Positions 20,766 to 31,052 are shown, counted from the first letter of the stretch. The stretch: 64,000 nucleotides of DNA from Methyloprofundus sp. (GCA_016592635.1 AP023240.1:3637630-3701629), one strand, 5' to 3'. Notes: generated from the letters alone by a model not told the origin. Program-made: numbers and translations.

Positions 20766-23378
20766 ATGAACAGCTTAAGCAGCGCATTACAAATCAAACA
20801 GGCAATCAAGAAGCACAATACCTATTTAAAAAGCAGCTTCTCACCAGATAAGCCAATTACAAGCTTCCTGCTTGCTAAATCAAACTTTATTGATGAACTA
20901 CTCCGTGTTCTGTGGAAACAATTCATCAAGCAATCACCAGATAATTTTTCCTTGATCGCAGTAGGAGGCTACGGCCGCCAAGAAATGTTCCCGCACTCCG
21001 ACATCGACATTCTGGTTCTGTTTGCTAACGACACCACCGACACCGATAAGCAACAACTAGAACAATTATGTACCGTTCTTTGGGATACCGGCCTAAAATT
21101 AGGCTTAAGCGTACGTAGCAGTGCAGAGTGCATCCAAGCAGCTCGTGACGATCAAACCATCATGACCAACTTGCTGGAATCACGTTTCATTACTGGCAAC
21201 CCGGCAATAGCCTCAGAACTAAACACCTTAATAAAAGACCACCAACTTTGGGCATCTGAAGATTTTTATATGGCCAAGCGTAAAGAGCAAAGCCAGCGCT
21301 ACAATAAGTTTCACGACACAGCTTATAACCTAGAACCTAATATAAAAGAAAATCCTGGCGGCCTACGTGACATCCAAATTATTGGCTGGATATTCAAATA
21401 TCATTACAACGCCAACACCTTACGTGAATTAATTTATTACAAGCTGTTGCCACAAGCCGAATATGATGAACTCTTTGCAGCACAGGAACTCTTATGGAAA
21501 ATTCGTTTTGCCTTACACTTACAAGCCAATCGTTGTGAGGATAGGCTCCTTTTTGACTATCAACGTGACTTAGCTGCCTGCTTCGGCTTTACCGAACACC
21601 AAAATAACGCAGATATAGAGCAGTTCATGCAGCATTACTTCCGCACAGTAATGCAACTGGAAAGACTAAATGAAACCTTATTACAATCATTTGACGAACA
21701 CTGCCTGCCACACCCCGAAAAAACATACAGGGTACAAGTCATTGATGATAAATTTGATAGTATTGCTGACTATATTGCCGCCAAAAGCGTCAATATTTTC
21801 CAAACGCACCCACGCGCAATTTTAGAAATTTTCTTATTACTACAAAAAACTCCCTCACTAAAAGGCATTAGATCCACCACCATTCGCCTGATAAGAAGCA
21901 ATCTACATCAAATTAATGACGACTTTCGTCAAGACCCACTTGCACGGCAACTGTTTATAGAAATATTACGCCAACCCCGCGCCATCAATAGCGTTTTACG
22001 CCTAATGAATCGCTATGGCGTACTGGCTGCTTACCTGCCCAGTTTTGATAATATTGTTGCCCGGATGCAATATGACTTATTCCATATTTACACCGTAGAT
22101 GAACATACTTTATTTGTTATTCGCAACTTACGTCGCTTCGCCTTAGTCAAGCACAATAAAGAACTCCCCTTTTGTAATGATATTTTTCTACTCATCTCCA
22201 AACCTTATATCTTATATATTGCAGGCTTATTCCATGACATCGCCAAAGGTAAACAGGGCAGTCATTCAGAGCTAGGCGCAGTCATTGTGCAACAATTTTG
22301 CATAGACCACAAAATATCAGAGCACAATACCAAGCTCATTACTTGGCTGGTCAAAAATCACTTAATCATGTCCTCAACGGCACAACACAAAGACATTAGC
22401 GACCCAGATGTTATTCACGAATTTGCCGCTCAAGTTGGCAACCCCGAATACCTGAACTACCTCTACTTACTCACTGTTGCCGATATTCGCGCCACCAACC
22501 CCAAGCTATGGACATCATGGAAAGACTCATTACTGAAAGAGCTCTATATTTCAACACTGAATGCACTAAGGCGCGGCCTGGAAAACCCGATAAAACAGCA
22601 GGACACCATTAAGCAAACTCGGGATGAAGCACAGCAAGAGCTATTACGTAAAGGGTTATCCAGCACCAGCATAACAACAGCATGGCAACACATCTGTCCT
22701 GATTATTTTCTCAGCTATTACCCTGATGAAATTATCTGGCACACTATCGCCATTCATGCCGCTACCGATAAAAGCCTGCCTCTGATTTTACTACGCCCGC
22801 AAAATCAACGCGGTAGCGCCGAAATTTTTATCTATGCGCACCACAAACGCGAAGACTTCATCTTTTCACGCACCACCTCGGCGCTTGACAACCTCGGCCT
22901 CACTATCTTAGATGCCAGAATCATCACCGCCAAAGACCAATACACACTGAACAGCTTTCAAGTACTAGAGCAGTCAGGTAGCTCCATTAGCGACTTAGGC
23001 AGAGAAGTACATATTTGTGCTATTGTTAAACAACACCTAAGTGAAACGCACACATTCCCACAAAAGAACTTACACCACCAATCGCGACAAGCCATACATT
23101 TCCCAATCCGCACTAAAGCTTATTTCCACGCCGACCCACAGGAACGTTATAGCATTCTTGAATTGGTCACTACCGACCACCCTGGCTTATTAGCCAAAAT
23201 GGGCAAAATTTTTAGAGAGTACCACTTTAATATCATTAGTGCCAAAATCAGCACTATCGGCAGTCGCGCAGAAGATATGTTCTTCCTCACAACACAGGAC
23301 AAACAACTAATCAATGCAGAACAACAACAAAGTTTTATTACCCAACTAAAACAAACGTTGAAAGACACTGAAAACTGA
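20766..23378 (+). CDS. glnD: Bifunctional uridylyltransferase/uridylyl-removing enzyme GlnD
   Basis: GlnD senses glutamine and modifies the PII proteins (GlnB/GlnK), the top of the nitrogen-control cascade. The 870-residue protein has an N-terminal nucleotidyltransferase domain (GGYGRQEMFPHSDIDIL), a central HD hydrolase domain (LFHDIAKGKQGSHSE, residues about 490-505) and two C-terminal ACT domains (RGSAEIFIYAHHKREDF, and YSILELVTTDHPGLLAKMGK). An upstream in-frame ATG lies inside map; the ATG at 20766 matches family N-termini. It is likely cotranscribed with map. Confidence 0.95.
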   Translation: MNSLSSALQIKQAIKKHNTYLKSSFSPDKPITSFLLAKSNFIDELLRVLWKQFIKQSPDNFSLIAVGGYGRQEMFPHSDIDILVLFANDTTDTDKQQLEQLCTVLWDTGLKLGLSVRSSAECIQAARDDQTIMTNLLESRFITGNPAIASELNTLIKDHQLWASEDFYMAKRKEQSQRYNKFHDTAYNLEPNIKENPGGLRDIQIIGWIFKYHYNANTLRELIYYKLLPQAEYDELFAAQELLWKIRFALHLQANRCEDRLLFDYQRDLAACFGFTEHQNNADIEQFMQHYFRTVMQLERLNETLLQSFDEHCLPHPEKTYRVQVIDDKFDSIADYIAAKSVNIFQTHPRAILEIFLLLQKTPSLKGIRSTTIRLIRSNLHQINDDFRQDPLARQLFIEILRQPRAINSVLRLMNRYGVLAAYLPSFDNIVARMQYDLFHIYTVDEHTLFVIRNLRRFALVKHNKELPFCNDIFLLISKPYILYIAGLFHDIAKGKQGSHSELGAVIVQQFCIDHKISEHNTKLITWLVKNHLIMSSTAQHKDISDPDVIHEFAAQVGNPEYLNYLYLLTVADIRATNPKLWTSWKDSLLKELYISTLNALRRGLENPIKQQDTIKQTRDEAQQELLRKGLSSTSITTAWQHICPDYFLSYYPDEIIWHTIAIHAATDKSLPLILLRPQNQRGSAEIFIYAHHKREDFIFSRTTSALDNLGLTILDARIITAKDQYTLNSFQVLEQSGSSISDLGREVHICAIVKQHLSETHTFPQKNLHHQSRQAIHFPIRTKAYFHADPQERYSILELVTTDHPGLLAKMGKIFREYHFNIISAKISTIGSRAEDMFFLTTQDKQLINAEQQQSFITQLKQTLKDTEN

Positions 23379-23395
23379 GAATTTTATAAAACTGG

Positions 23396-23451
23396 GGCGC
23401 AGGCTTTAACCTGCACTTGTCACGATATAAGCAGGCTAAAACCTGCGCTCC
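23396..23451. repeat. REP-like palindromic pair (family C)
   Basis: GCGCAGGCTTTAACCTGC and GCAGGCTAAAACCTGCGC form two inverted half-units, each itself partly palindromic, separated by 16 bases. Related GCAGGCTAAAGGCCTGC and AAGCTTTAGCCTGC sequences occur at 36.33 kb and 54.16 kb. It lies 18 bases past the glnD stop. Confidence 0.6.
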
Positions 23452-23512
23452 ATAATTGTTTTTTATCGGCTGAATACTCGATCAAACCATCGACCCAACA
23501 GGTTTATACACT

Positions 23513-23743
23513 ATGACTTTAAACCAAGCAATACGCTTTAAACTCAATTTATCAGCCGATCAATATCTAAAGGTCTATCAAGGACTTGCTAAAAACATCA
23601 CCACCGTAGCAGATGACGGGCGGCGTATTACTTTCCCTGCTCAGAATATCAAACAATTCCTCAGCCATGAGGGCATCTATGGCCATTTTGAAATGGAGCT
23701 GACTGCGGAGCACAAGTTTATTGCTATCAAAAAAATAGCCTAA
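23513..23743 (+). CDS. DUF2835 family protein
   Basis: This is a 76-residue cytoplasmic protein matching the small DUF2835 family found in gammaproteobacteria: an N-terminal RFKLNLSADQYLKVYQG, a central RRITFPAQNIKQFLSHEG and a C-terminal GHFEMELTAEHKFIAIKKI. No reaction is known for the family. It converges with fdhD, whose stop lies nine bases away. Confidence 0.7.
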   Translation: MTLNQAIRFKLNLSADQYLKVYQGLAKNITTVADDGRRITFPAQNIKQFLSHEGIYGHFEMELTAEHKFIAIKKIA

Positions 23744-23752
23744 CGCTCCACG

Positions 23753-24562
23753 TCAAAACACATCAAACTCGATATTCTGCGCACCATTCAACACCATAAA
23801 ATGCTTACCCCGTGATCGGGAAATCAAAGTCACCCCTGATAATTGTGCCATTTCCAAGCCCATTTGCGTGGCTCCTGAACGTGATAATAAAACAGGGATC
23901 CCCATTTGCGATACTTTTATGACCATTTCCGAGGTTAATCGCCCTGTAGTGTAAAAAATCTTATTATCACCAGAAATATTATTGAGCCACATATGTCCGG
24001 CAATGGCATCGACCGCATTATGCCGGCCAACATCTTCGACAAATAACTCCAGCTGATCACCTAAATATAAGGCACAACCATGTACTGCACCAGCTTTTTT
24101 GTAGACTTCATTATGGGCTTTGACTGAATCGAGTAGTGCATATAAAGTAGACTGGCGGACATGGTTTTCAGGCACGCGAATTTTTTGTAATTTCTCCATT
24201 AATCGACCAAAAACCGTACCTTGCCCACAACCTGTGGTCACGGTTCTACGCTGCATTTGCTCAGAAAAATCGCTGGCTTCTCCAGCGGTAACTACTGCAA
24301 CCGATTCGGTTTCCCAATCAACTTGTACTACTTTTATTTCCGCAATTTTCTCAAAAAAGCCTTGGTTTTTCAAATAGCCTAACGTCAATATTTCAGGATG
24401 CGAGCCTATGGTCATTAAGGTAACAATTTCTTGTTTATCAACATAAATAGTCATCGCGCGCTCACCGACTAATTGGATTTCGCGTTCTTGCCCTGTTTCG
24501 TCAACGCCTATGGTTGCTTTGGCAACACTGAGGCCTGCATCGGTCATTTCTGGTTGCATCAT
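23753..24562 (-). CDS. fdhD: Formate dehydrogenase accessory sulfurtransferase FdhD
   Basis: FdhD passes sulfur from IscS to the molybdenum cofactor of formate dehydrogenase, which is needed for its activity. The 269-residue protein has the family blocks EREIQLVGERAMTIYVD, VEDVGRHNAVDAIAG and TGRLTSEMVIKVSQMGIPVL. The loop that usually carries a Cys-x-x-Cys pair here reads TTGCGQGTVFG with a single cysteine (C112). Its start overlaps the mobA stop (ATGA). In a methylotroph it would serve the final oxidation of formate to carbon dioxide. Confidence 0.92.
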   Translation of the reverse strand: MMQPEMTDAGLSVAKATIGVDETGQEREIQLVGERAMTIYVDKQEIVTLMTIGSHPEILTLGYLKNQGFFEKIAEIKVVQVDWETESVAVVTAGEASDFSEQMQRRTVTTGCGQGTVFGRLMEKLQKIRVPENHVRQSTLYALLDSVKAHNEVYKKAGAVHGCALYLGDQLELFVEDVGRHNAVDAIAGHMWLNNISGDNKIFYTTGRLTSEMVIKVSQMGIPVLLSRSGATQMGLEMAQLSGVTLISRSRGKHFMVLNGAQNIEFDVF

Positions 24563-25152
24563 AATTCCTTGCTTGCTAATTCGTTTAATTCCACCATAGT
24601 GTTAATATTGGCAAAATATTCAGGGTGAGCACTTAGGTCAACTTTTACCCAATGGTGCTGATCAAACCAACGATCGATCTTGCGTTCACCTGCTGCCAGA
24701 TATTGTTGCAAACTACTCTGTAATGATGTTTTTAATGCCATAAATACGGGGTGAATACGCTCACCATCAAAGGCAACCGCAATATCGGCATCAAGTCGCT
24801 CGCGCTCAGCTAATAAGCATTGTAAACCTGTACTAGTCATAAAGGGTGAATCACAGGGCATCACTAATAGCACTTCATTGTTACCATGGCTTAAGGCAGC
24901 GGCAACACCCGCTAAAGGCCCTGCAAAATCATCATTTTCGTCAGTAATAACAGGGTAGGAGAAGCTTTGGTATTGCTCAATATTGCGGTTGGCATTAATA
25001 AATAGCTCTGCGACTACTGGCGCAATCGCTTGTATTGCATAACTAATCATCGGCTGTTCTTTAAAGTTTACCAAGCCTTTATCTTGTTGCTGCATGCGAC
25101 GCGCCAAACCACCCGCCAAGATAACACCGCTTACTTTCGCTTGCTTATTCAT
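24559..25152 (-). CDS. mobA: Molybdenum cofactor guanylyltransferase MobA
   Basis: MobA attaches GMP to molybdopterin, giving the guanine-dinucleotide cofactor used by formate dehydrogenases. The 197-residue protein has the nucleotidyltransferase P-loop VILAGGLARRMQQQDKGL, the metal-binding VMPCDSPF and PVFMALKTSLQ. It overlaps fdhD by four bases, so guanylylation and sulfuration of the cofactor are coexpressed. Confidence 0.94.
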   Translation of the reverse strand: MNKQAKVSGVILAGGLARRMQQQDKGLVNFKEQPMISYAIQAIAPVVAELFINANRNIEQYQSFSYPVITDENDDFAGPLAGVAAALSHGNNEVLLVMPCDSPFMTSTGLQCLLAERERLDADIAVAFDGERIHPVFMALKTSLQSSLQQYLAAGERKIDRWFDQHHWVKVDLSAHPEYFANINTMVELNELASKEL

Positions 25153-25169
25153 AAATGCTAAAATGTGTC

Positions 25170-25637
25170 ATGAACCAAATTGCCATCCTAAAATACCTTT
25201 ATCTCATTGTTGTTAGTCTATTATTTGTCGGCTGCACGATAACACCAGCAGGCGAGTATGTACCATTCTATCAGGCTGCTACTGAAAAACCTTATGAAGA
25301 TGTGCTGGCTGAATTAGAAATTGCTATTTCTGAACATAATTTTAGAATCACGGGGCATAGCCGAGTGGGCAAAGTGATTCGAGAGCGTGGCACTGCTGAT
25401 TTTCCTGAGTATGATACTATCCAGTTTTGCAACTTGACTCATGCGAAAACTCTACTACAAATGTCACCGCATGCGGTACGTTTTATGCCCTGCAATGTGG
25501 TGACTTACCAATATCAAGGTAAAACCATTGTGCGCACTCACCTGATGCCGACTGATTCAGAGAATGCAGAACTTAACGCTTTTGCGGCAGAGATGAATAG
25601 CAAGCTGAAAGACATTGTTGACTTTGCTGTCGAATAA
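25170..25637 (+). CDS. DUF302-family lipoprotein
   Basis: This is a 155-residue protein from the chosen ATG. It has a lipoprotein signal (ILKYLYLIVVSLLFVGC) and lipid-acceptor cysteine C21. The body matches the DUF302 domain: EDVLAELEIAISEHNFRITG, FCNLTHAKTLLQMSPHA and PCNVVTYQYQGKTIV. An alternative ATG at 25155 adds five residues and almost touches the divergent mobA start. DUF302 proteins are of unknown function and some are periplasmic. It precedes lgt, the enzyme that lipidates such proteins, by 29 bases. Confidence 0.75.
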   Translation: MNQIAILKYLYLIVVSLLFVGCTITPAGEYVPFYQAATEKPYEDVLAELEIAISEHNFRITGHSRVGKVIRERGTADFPEYDTIQFCNLTHAKTLLQMSPHAVRFMPCNVVTYQYQGKTIVRTHLMPTDSENAELNAFAAEMNSKLKDIVDFAVE

Positions 25638-25666
25638 ACCAAGATCATTTAGACAAACCTTACTCT

Positions 25667-26458
25667 ATGGACTATTTAATTTGGGATTTTGATCCTGTGT
25701 TAGCCAGCTTTAATCATATTCGTATTCACTGGTATGGTGCAATGTTTGCGCTAGCACTATTGAGTAATTACCTATTTATGCATTGGGTGTACTCGCGTGA
25801 ATTTGGTGATACCGACGATGTGGATCGTTTACTATGGTACTGCATGGGCGGCTCGGTTGTTGGAGCACGACTAGCACATGTCTTATTTTATAACTTTGCT
25901 TATTACGCAGACAATCCTGGCAAAATATTTGCTGTGTGGGAGGGTGGACTAGCCAGCCATGGTGGCACACTCGGCGTGTTGATTGCGCTTTATATTTATC
26001 AACGCAAGGCGAGCTTTACTTATTTTTGGATATTAGATAGAGCAGCGATTGCAGCCTCTTTTAGTGGTTGCTTGGTTCGAGTCGGTAATTTTTTAAACTC
26101 AGAAATTGCAGGCACCGTTACTGACGTGCCATGGGCAGTTATTTTTCAACGTATTGATACCCTACCGCGCCATCCAGTACAACTGTATGAAGCTTTTAGC
26201 TATCTCAGTATTTCTACTTTTTTACTAACCCTCTATATAAAAAGCCCAAGCTTTAACTTACAAGGACGTTTATGTGCATGGTTTTTAATCCTTATTTTTA
26301 GTGCTCGCTTTTTTCTAGAAACCTACAAAGTTAACTTAGTTAGCCATATACAAGAGCCCTTACTCAGCACAGGACAAATGCTCAGCATTCCTTTTATTCT
26401 CACAGGGATTATTATTTTATATCGTAGCCATACTGCCTCTAAAAATTCTGATGCCTAA
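25667..26458 (+). CDS. lgt: Phosphatidylglycerol-prolipoprotein diacylglyceryl transferase
   Basis: Lgt transfers diacylglycerol to the lipobox cysteine of prolipoproteins in the inner membrane. The 263-residue protein has seven or so membrane segments, the N-terminal IRIHWYGAMFALA, the signature GRVGNFLNSE equivalent (VRVGNFLNSEIAG) and RHPVQLYEAF. It overlaps tsaC by eight bases. Confidence 0.95.
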   Translation: MDYLIWDFDPVLASFNHIRIHWYGAMFALALLSNYLFMHWVYSREFGDTDDVDRLLWYCMGGSVVGARLAHVLFYNFAYYADNPGKIFAVWEGGLASHGGTLGVLIALYIYQRKASFTYFWILDRAAIAASFSGCLVRVGNFLNSEIAGTVTDVPWAVIFQRIDTLPRHPVQLYEAFSYLSISTFLLTLYIKSPSFNLQGRLCAWFLILIFSARFFLETYKVNLVSHIQEPLLSTGQMLSIPFILTGIIILYRSHTASKNSDA

Positions 26459-27014
26459 ATTAGCGCCTTTTAAAATACAGCTGGCAACACGTGCTTTACA
26501 GCATGGAAAAATTATTGCCTACCCAACTGAAGCTGTCTATGGTTTAGGCTGTGACCCATTAAATGCATCAGCAGTACTTAAGCTACTACAGTTAAAGCAG
26601 CGGCCTATGCATAAGGGGCTTATTTTAATTGCCTCTGACTTTTCGCAATTGCAGCCGTTTATAAATCCTACACCTGCAATGCTACAGCGCATTATGCCTA
26701 GTTGGCCAGGCCCTGTTACCTGGATCATCCCTGCACAAGCTTGGGTGCCTGAATATTTGACTGGGACTCATAATTCACTAGCTGTCAGAGTCAGTTCCCA
26801 CCCATTAGTACAACAACTTTGCTCTACTTATGGCGGAGCAATTGTTTCTACTAGTGCCAATATCAGCAAGCAAGCCCCTGCACGCTCAGCATTGGCAGTA
26901 CGAAAAAATTTTGCTACCAATAATTTATTGATATTAGCTGGAACGACGCACAAGAATAATCAGCCTACTGCCATTTATAATGCAGCTAATGGTCACTGCG
27001 TACGTGCATCTTAA
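26451..27014 (+). CDS. tsaC: Threonylcarbamoyl-AMP synthase TsaC
   Basis: TsaC (YrdC/Sua5 family) makes threonylcarbamoyl-AMP for the t6A modification of tRNAs decoding ANN codons. The 187-residue single-domain protein has AYPTEAVYGLGCDP, LKQRPMHKGLIL (the KRP-type active site), SLAVRVSSHP and VSTSANIS. It overlaps the end of lgt, so translation is coupled. Confidence 0.94.
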   Translation: MPKLAPFKIQLATRALQHGKIIAYPTEAVYGLGCDPLNASAVLKLLQLKQRPMHKGLILIASDFSQLQPFINPTPAMLQRIMPSWPGPVTWIIPAQAWVPEYLTGTHNSLAVRVSSHPLVQQLCSTYGGAIVSTSANISKQAPARSALAVRKNFATNNLLILAGTTHKNNQPTAIYNAANGHCVRAS

Positions 27015-27064
27015 AGCGTACCTTTAAAATAGCAAGATACGCTCTTTAATCAAATATCTACCTA

Positions 27065-27607
27065 TTACATATGTACATGCTCAGCAGGTTCACTTTCCTC
27101 AAGCTCTTGGAAATCTGTCAGCCCAAATTGAATTTGGCTTGGATTAGAGAGCAATTCAAATTTTACCGATCCCCCTAAGACAATATCCCCATTCGCATCT
27201 TTGACATAAATAGCTGGCACAACCAATTCTGCTGTATTCGCTGAAAAAATAGCCGGCAAATGCTTTTCAGGAAAGCCTAAAGCCTGCCAGTTTTTTAACG
27301 CTTGCTTTTGTTCATCGTCCAACTCAGGCAAAGGGCTAAAAGAAGGTGGCATATTACCCAACATGACCGCGCGATTAACTGCCTGCATACCATGCGCTAC
27401 CGCTTCCGCATAAGTGTCAAAATCAACATTTGATGGCGCGCCATTTCGACTCCCCCCTGTTAATTCTGACGAATGACATGCCAAGCAGTTTGTTGCAAAA
27501 ACCTTAGCACGAATACCATCATCACCTTCATAAACAGGTTCGATTGCCAAGGCTTGCCCCATAACAAAACTAGAAGCGATGAATACAAGTAAATTTTTTG
27601 TTTGCAT
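27065..27607 (-). CDS. Periplasmic c-type cytochrome
   Basis: This is a 180-residue protein with a signal peptide (LLVFIASSFVMGQALA). It has one haem c motif CLACH (C41-H45). A likely methionine ligand lies in LGNMPPSFSPLPEL, where a Met-Pro-Pro pattern is common in class I cytochromes. The extra C-terminal domain of about 60 residues ends with EHVHM, a possible metal-binding tail. It stands alone and converges with tsaC. It may donate or accept electrons in the periplasm; the partner is unknown. Confidence 0.8.
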   Translation of the reverse strand: MQTKNLLVFIASSFVMGQALAIEPVYEGDDGIRAKVFATNCLACHSSELTGGSRNGAPSNVDFDTYAEAVAHGMQAVNRAVMLGNMPPSFSPLPELDDEQKQALKNWQALGFPEKHLPAIFSANTAELVVPAIYVKDANGDIVLGGSVKFELLSNPSQIQFGLTDFQELEESEPAEHVHM

Positions 27608-28035
27608 TTTATATCCTTAAAATTAGCCCATCATTTTTTATAATTACTATTCACTAGGTCACCAAGTCATACGCCCTCTGGACAGAAAAAGCTCTACTCA
27701 TGATATTCATAAGTGAGTCCAATTACGCACGAAATAATTATTAAAATCATATAAAAAGAATTACTATATATGCCAGTGACAGAATCGTTAAATCATTTTA
27801 GTTGAAAACGAATTCAAAGTTTTAGTCGTAAGTTTATTTCATTCCTTACAATTAAATTTAATAAAAGCACAGGGCAGTCCTGCACGAAATAACATTGCGA
27901 GCAAGAGTAAAGGCTATACTCATCCAAACTGAGAGTAACTTGGCATTTTAAATAGCAATATTTAAATATGATCACAGGTCATGAATTCAATTTGAATCGA
28001 TGCACTTGCAAGAGAGCTTGTACGAGAATAGAAAT
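27608..28035. other. Gene-free spacer between the cytochrome c gene and an unknown membrane-protein gene
   Basis: This is a 428-base AT-rich divergent spacer that should hold the promoters of both neighbours. I see no RNA gene, repeat copy or strong promoter match in it. Confidence 0.5.
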
Positions 28036-29019
28036 ATGAACTTTTTAAGCAAATCCATAAAATGCTATCTAATTTGTAGCGTATTTTTTATACCCCCCAT
28101 CACTAGTTATGCCGCACGGACTACCCAAAACAATAGTGAATGGCGGACAGCTAATGAACAGGATTTACTTTTTACTCAAGATCAAACAGCTGCCACCAAT
28201 TTCACCGCAGAGGCTCAAAATGAAAAAAAGGCAACTGTCCAAACAACACCTATTGCCCAACAAAACGTCAGCGACCTGCCTTACGAAATAGTGATTTGGG
28301 ATACTGACTCAGAAACCAAAGATGTTATCTGGCAAGATAAAGATACAAGTGACGCACAGTCCTTGCTAGAGTCTTTCCAAGGACTATCAGTACAAAGGCT
28401 AAGCAACTCTGCCAACAATAATGCCATACAGCAGCTTAATAAATATACTGAGCCATGGAACCCTAATGTTTCAACCCATGACATCCCCTTAGCCTTACAA
28501 ATTGAAGATACTGATGAATACCTTTCTTTTATGCGGCTTTGGCATCAATATGGCAAAACCATCATTACCACCCTATTAATCTTAACGCTATTACGCCTCC
28601 TTATTTGGCCAATTTATGAAGAGTTCAAGGATAAAAGAAGGCAAAAAATTAGACGTAGCATGAACAAGCTTAGTCATAGCACTCAGCTGAAAAACAATCT
28701 TCCTAAAGAATCTAAAGTTCAAACCAGCCCCCAATCATTATCCAAACATGGCCAGCTAATTAAAGAAAAAAATGATATGGACATGCCGTCGACCACCACA
28801 CAATCTAAAAATAACGCCAAACATAGCCGCCGTAAAAAGAATAAAAGGCCTGCCAACGCGCAATTATTATCCACTCATGGCAGAGTGCTTGGCCTAAAAC
28901 CCAATAAAACTCAATCTAAACATAGAAGCAGTCGCCACCACTATGGGCGCAGACACAAGCCAAAACCACCGTTCTTAAAACAAATTATGGATATTTTCTT
29001 TTACAAACCTGACGCATAA
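28036..29019 (+). CDS. Exported single-span protein with very basic tail, function unknown
   Basis: This is a 327-residue protein from the ATG at 28036; an upstream in-frame start at 28000 lacks support. It has a signal-type segment (IKCYLICSVFFIPPITSYAA), a polar region of about 140 residues, one membrane span (TIITTLLILTLLRLLIWPIY), and a tail of over 100 residues rich in Lys, Arg, His, Ser and Asn (for example HSRRKKNKRPANAQLL and SSRHHYGRRHKPKPP). The tail could bind nucleic acid or membrane phosphate groups. I do not recognise the family. Confidence 0.65.
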   Translation: MNFLSKSIKCYLICSVFFIPPITSYAARTTQNNSEWRTANEQDLLFTQDQTAATNFTAEAQNEKKATVQTTPIAQQNVSDLPYEIVIWDTDSETKDVIWQDKDTSDAQSLLESFQGLSVQRLSNSANNNAIQQLNKYTEPWNPNVSTHDIPLALQIEDTDEYLSFMRLWHQYGKTIITTLLILTLLRLLIWPIYEEFKDKRRQKIRRSMNKLSHSTQLKNNLPKESKVQTSPQSLSKHGQLIKEKNDMDMPSTTTQSKNNAKHSRRKKNKRPANAQLLSTHGRVLGLKPNKTQSKHRSSRHHYGRRHKPKPPFLKQIMDIFFYKPDA

Positions 29020-29036
29020 ATAAACAAGCAAGCAAA

Positions 29037-29064
29037 AAAAAGGCCGCTAATTAGCGGCCTTTTC
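29037..29064. terminator. Bidirectional intrinsic terminator between 28.0-kb gene and htpG
   Basis: GGCCGCTAATTAGCGGCC at 29042-29059 is a perfect palindrome with A residues before it and TTTT after it. It is 17 bases past the plus-strand stop and 22 bases past the htpG stop, so it can serve both. Confidence 0.8.
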
Positions 29065-29085
29065 ATAAAACTAACAGCTAAGCAC

Positions 29086-31014
29086 TTATTTCAACAAGCC
29101 TTGCAATAAACCATTTAAATTATGTACAAACTCAGCAGGGTCATCTAACTGCCCTCCTTCACTCAAAATAGCTTGGTCAAATAAAATACGTGTTAAATCA
29201 GCAAAACGCTCATCGTCTTGCTCTTCTTTAAGACGCGTCACCAAAGCATGCTCAGGATTAATTTCAAACACTGGCTGACTACCGCCCATGCCCATCATAT
29301 TCATATCTTGACCTGCTTCTTTCATGATACGTTCCATATTTAAGCTCATTGCATCTTGCTCAGTCACCAAACAAGAAGGTGACGCAGTCAAACGATGACT
29401 TAAACGCACATCACTTACTTTATCTGTTAATACTTCTTTAATTTGAGTGATGACAGACTCAAAGTCTTTTGAAGCTTCTTCTTGCTCTTTTTTATCTTCT
29501 TCAGTATCAAATTTATCTAAATCTAACTGACCTTTAGCAACCGATTGCAATACTTTGCCATCAAAATCATTGAGGTTAGAGATTAACCACTCATCAACAC
29601 GATCAGATAATAATAGAACTTCAATGCCTTTCTTACGGAAGATTTCTAAGTGTGGGCTATTTTTAGCTGCCGTAAAACTGTCTGCGGTCACATAATAGAT
29701 TTTGTCCTGATCTTCTTTCATGCGTCCGATGTAATCTTCCAGTGATACATCTTGCGTTTCCGTATCAGCATGAGTTGATGCAAAGCGTAATAATTTAGCA
29801 ACACGCTCTTTATTTTTGACGTCCTCAATCGGACCTTCTTTCATCACATTACCAAACTCAGACCAGAAACTTGCATATTTTTCCGGATCATTTTTAGCAA
29901 TGCCTTCAAGTAAACCAAGAACCTTCTTAACAGCACCCGCTTTGATGACATTAATTTTTTTACTTTGTTGCAAAATCTCACGCGATACATTCAGTGGCAA
30001 TGAATCCGTATCAATCACACCACGCACAAAACGTAAGTAACGCGGCATTAATTGCTCAGCATCATCCATAATAAAGACTTTACGCACATACAATTTTATG
30101 CCGTGCTTTGCATCTCTATCCCATAAGTCAAAAGGTGCACGTGCTGGCACATACAATAGCATGGTGTATTCGTTAGTGCCTTCAACCTTGCTATGCACAT
30201 GCGCTAAAGGGTCTTGAAAATCATGACCTACGTGTTTGTAGAATTCATTGTAAGCTGCATCATCTAATTCATCTTTAGATTTAGTCCACATAGCTGAAGC
30301 ACTGTTAACCACTTCATCTTCTACTTTAGCTGCTTCAGTTTCGTTACCTTCTTCGTCCGTTACTGCCGGAATTTCTTTATCCATAATAATAGGCAAAGAA
30401 ATATGATCAGAGAATTTTTTAACGATATTGCGCAAACGGTAGTCATCTAAAAACTCCGTTTCTTCTTCTTTTAGGTGCAATACGATGTCAGTACCACGAC
30501 CTGCTTTTTCAACAGTCTCCAATGTATACTCACCTTCACCAGCTGATTCCCAAGTAACCGCATCAGTCGTGCCTGCTTTACGTGTTGTTAAAGTTACTTT
30601 ATCAGCAACGATAAACGCAGAATAAAAACCAACCCCAAATTGGCCGATTAATTCGCTATCTTTCGCTTGGTCGCCCGTTAGTGCATCAAAAAATTGCTTA
30701 GTCCCTGATTTTGCAATAGTACCAATATGCTCCTGCACTTCTTCACGAGTCATCCCAATACCATTATCACTAATAGTTATGGTCTTCGCGTCTTTATCAA
30801 AGGCAATACCAATTTTTAACTCACTATCACCTTCGTAAAGCCCATCATTTGATAGTGCTTCAAAACGTAATTTATCAGCTGCATCAGAGGCATTTGAAAT
30901 TAACTCACGTAAAAAGATCTCTTTGTTACTGTACAAAGAGTGAATCATTAAGTTCAATAAATGCTTAACTTCAGTCTGAAATCCAAGCGTTTCTTTTTTA
31001 GCTTCAACGGTCAT
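29086..31014 (-). CDS. htpG: Molecular chaperone HtpG (Hsp90)
   Basis: HtpG is the bacterial Hsp90, an ATP-dependent dimeric cytoplasmic chaperone. The 642-residue protein has the N-terminal GHKL ATPase motifs ([37 protein letters not shown]), the middle domain with [11 protein letters not shown], and a C-terminal dimerisation domain. A sigma-32-type promoter lies upstream on the same strand. Confidence 0.97.
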   Translation of the reverse strand: MTVEAKKETLGFQTEVKHLLNLMIHSLYSNKEIFLRELISNASDAADKLRFEALSNDGLYEGDSELKIGIAFDKDAKTITISDNGIGMTREEVQEHIGTIAKSGTKQFFDALTGDQAKDSELIGQFGVGFYSAFIVADKVTLTTRKAGTTDAVTWESAGEGEYTLETVEKAGRGTDIVLHLKEEETEFLDDYRLRNIVKKFSDHISLPIIMDKEIPAVTDEEGNETEAAKVEDEVVNSASAMWTKSKDELDDAAYNEFYKHVGHDFQDPLAHVHSKVEGTNEYTMLLYVPARAPFDLWDRDAKHGIKLYVRKVFIMDDAEQLMPRYLRFVRGVIDTDSLPLNVSREILQQSKKINVIKAGAVKKVLGLLEGIAKNDPEKYASFWSEFGNVMKEGPIEDVKNKERVAKLLRFASTHADTETQDVSLEDYIGRMKEDQDKIYYVTADSFTAAKNSPHLEIFRKKGIEVLLLSDRVDEWLISNLNDFDGKVLQSVAKGQLDLDKFDTEEDKKEQEEASKDFESVITQIKEVLTDKVSDVRLSHRLTASPSCLVTEQDAMSLNMERIMKEAGQDMNMMGMGGSQPVFEINPEHALVTRLKEEQDDERFADLTRILFDQAILSEGGQLDDPAEFVHNLNGLLQGLLK

Positions 31015-31052
31015 TTATAAGTTTCCCTAAAATAAAATTAATTATGAATTCG

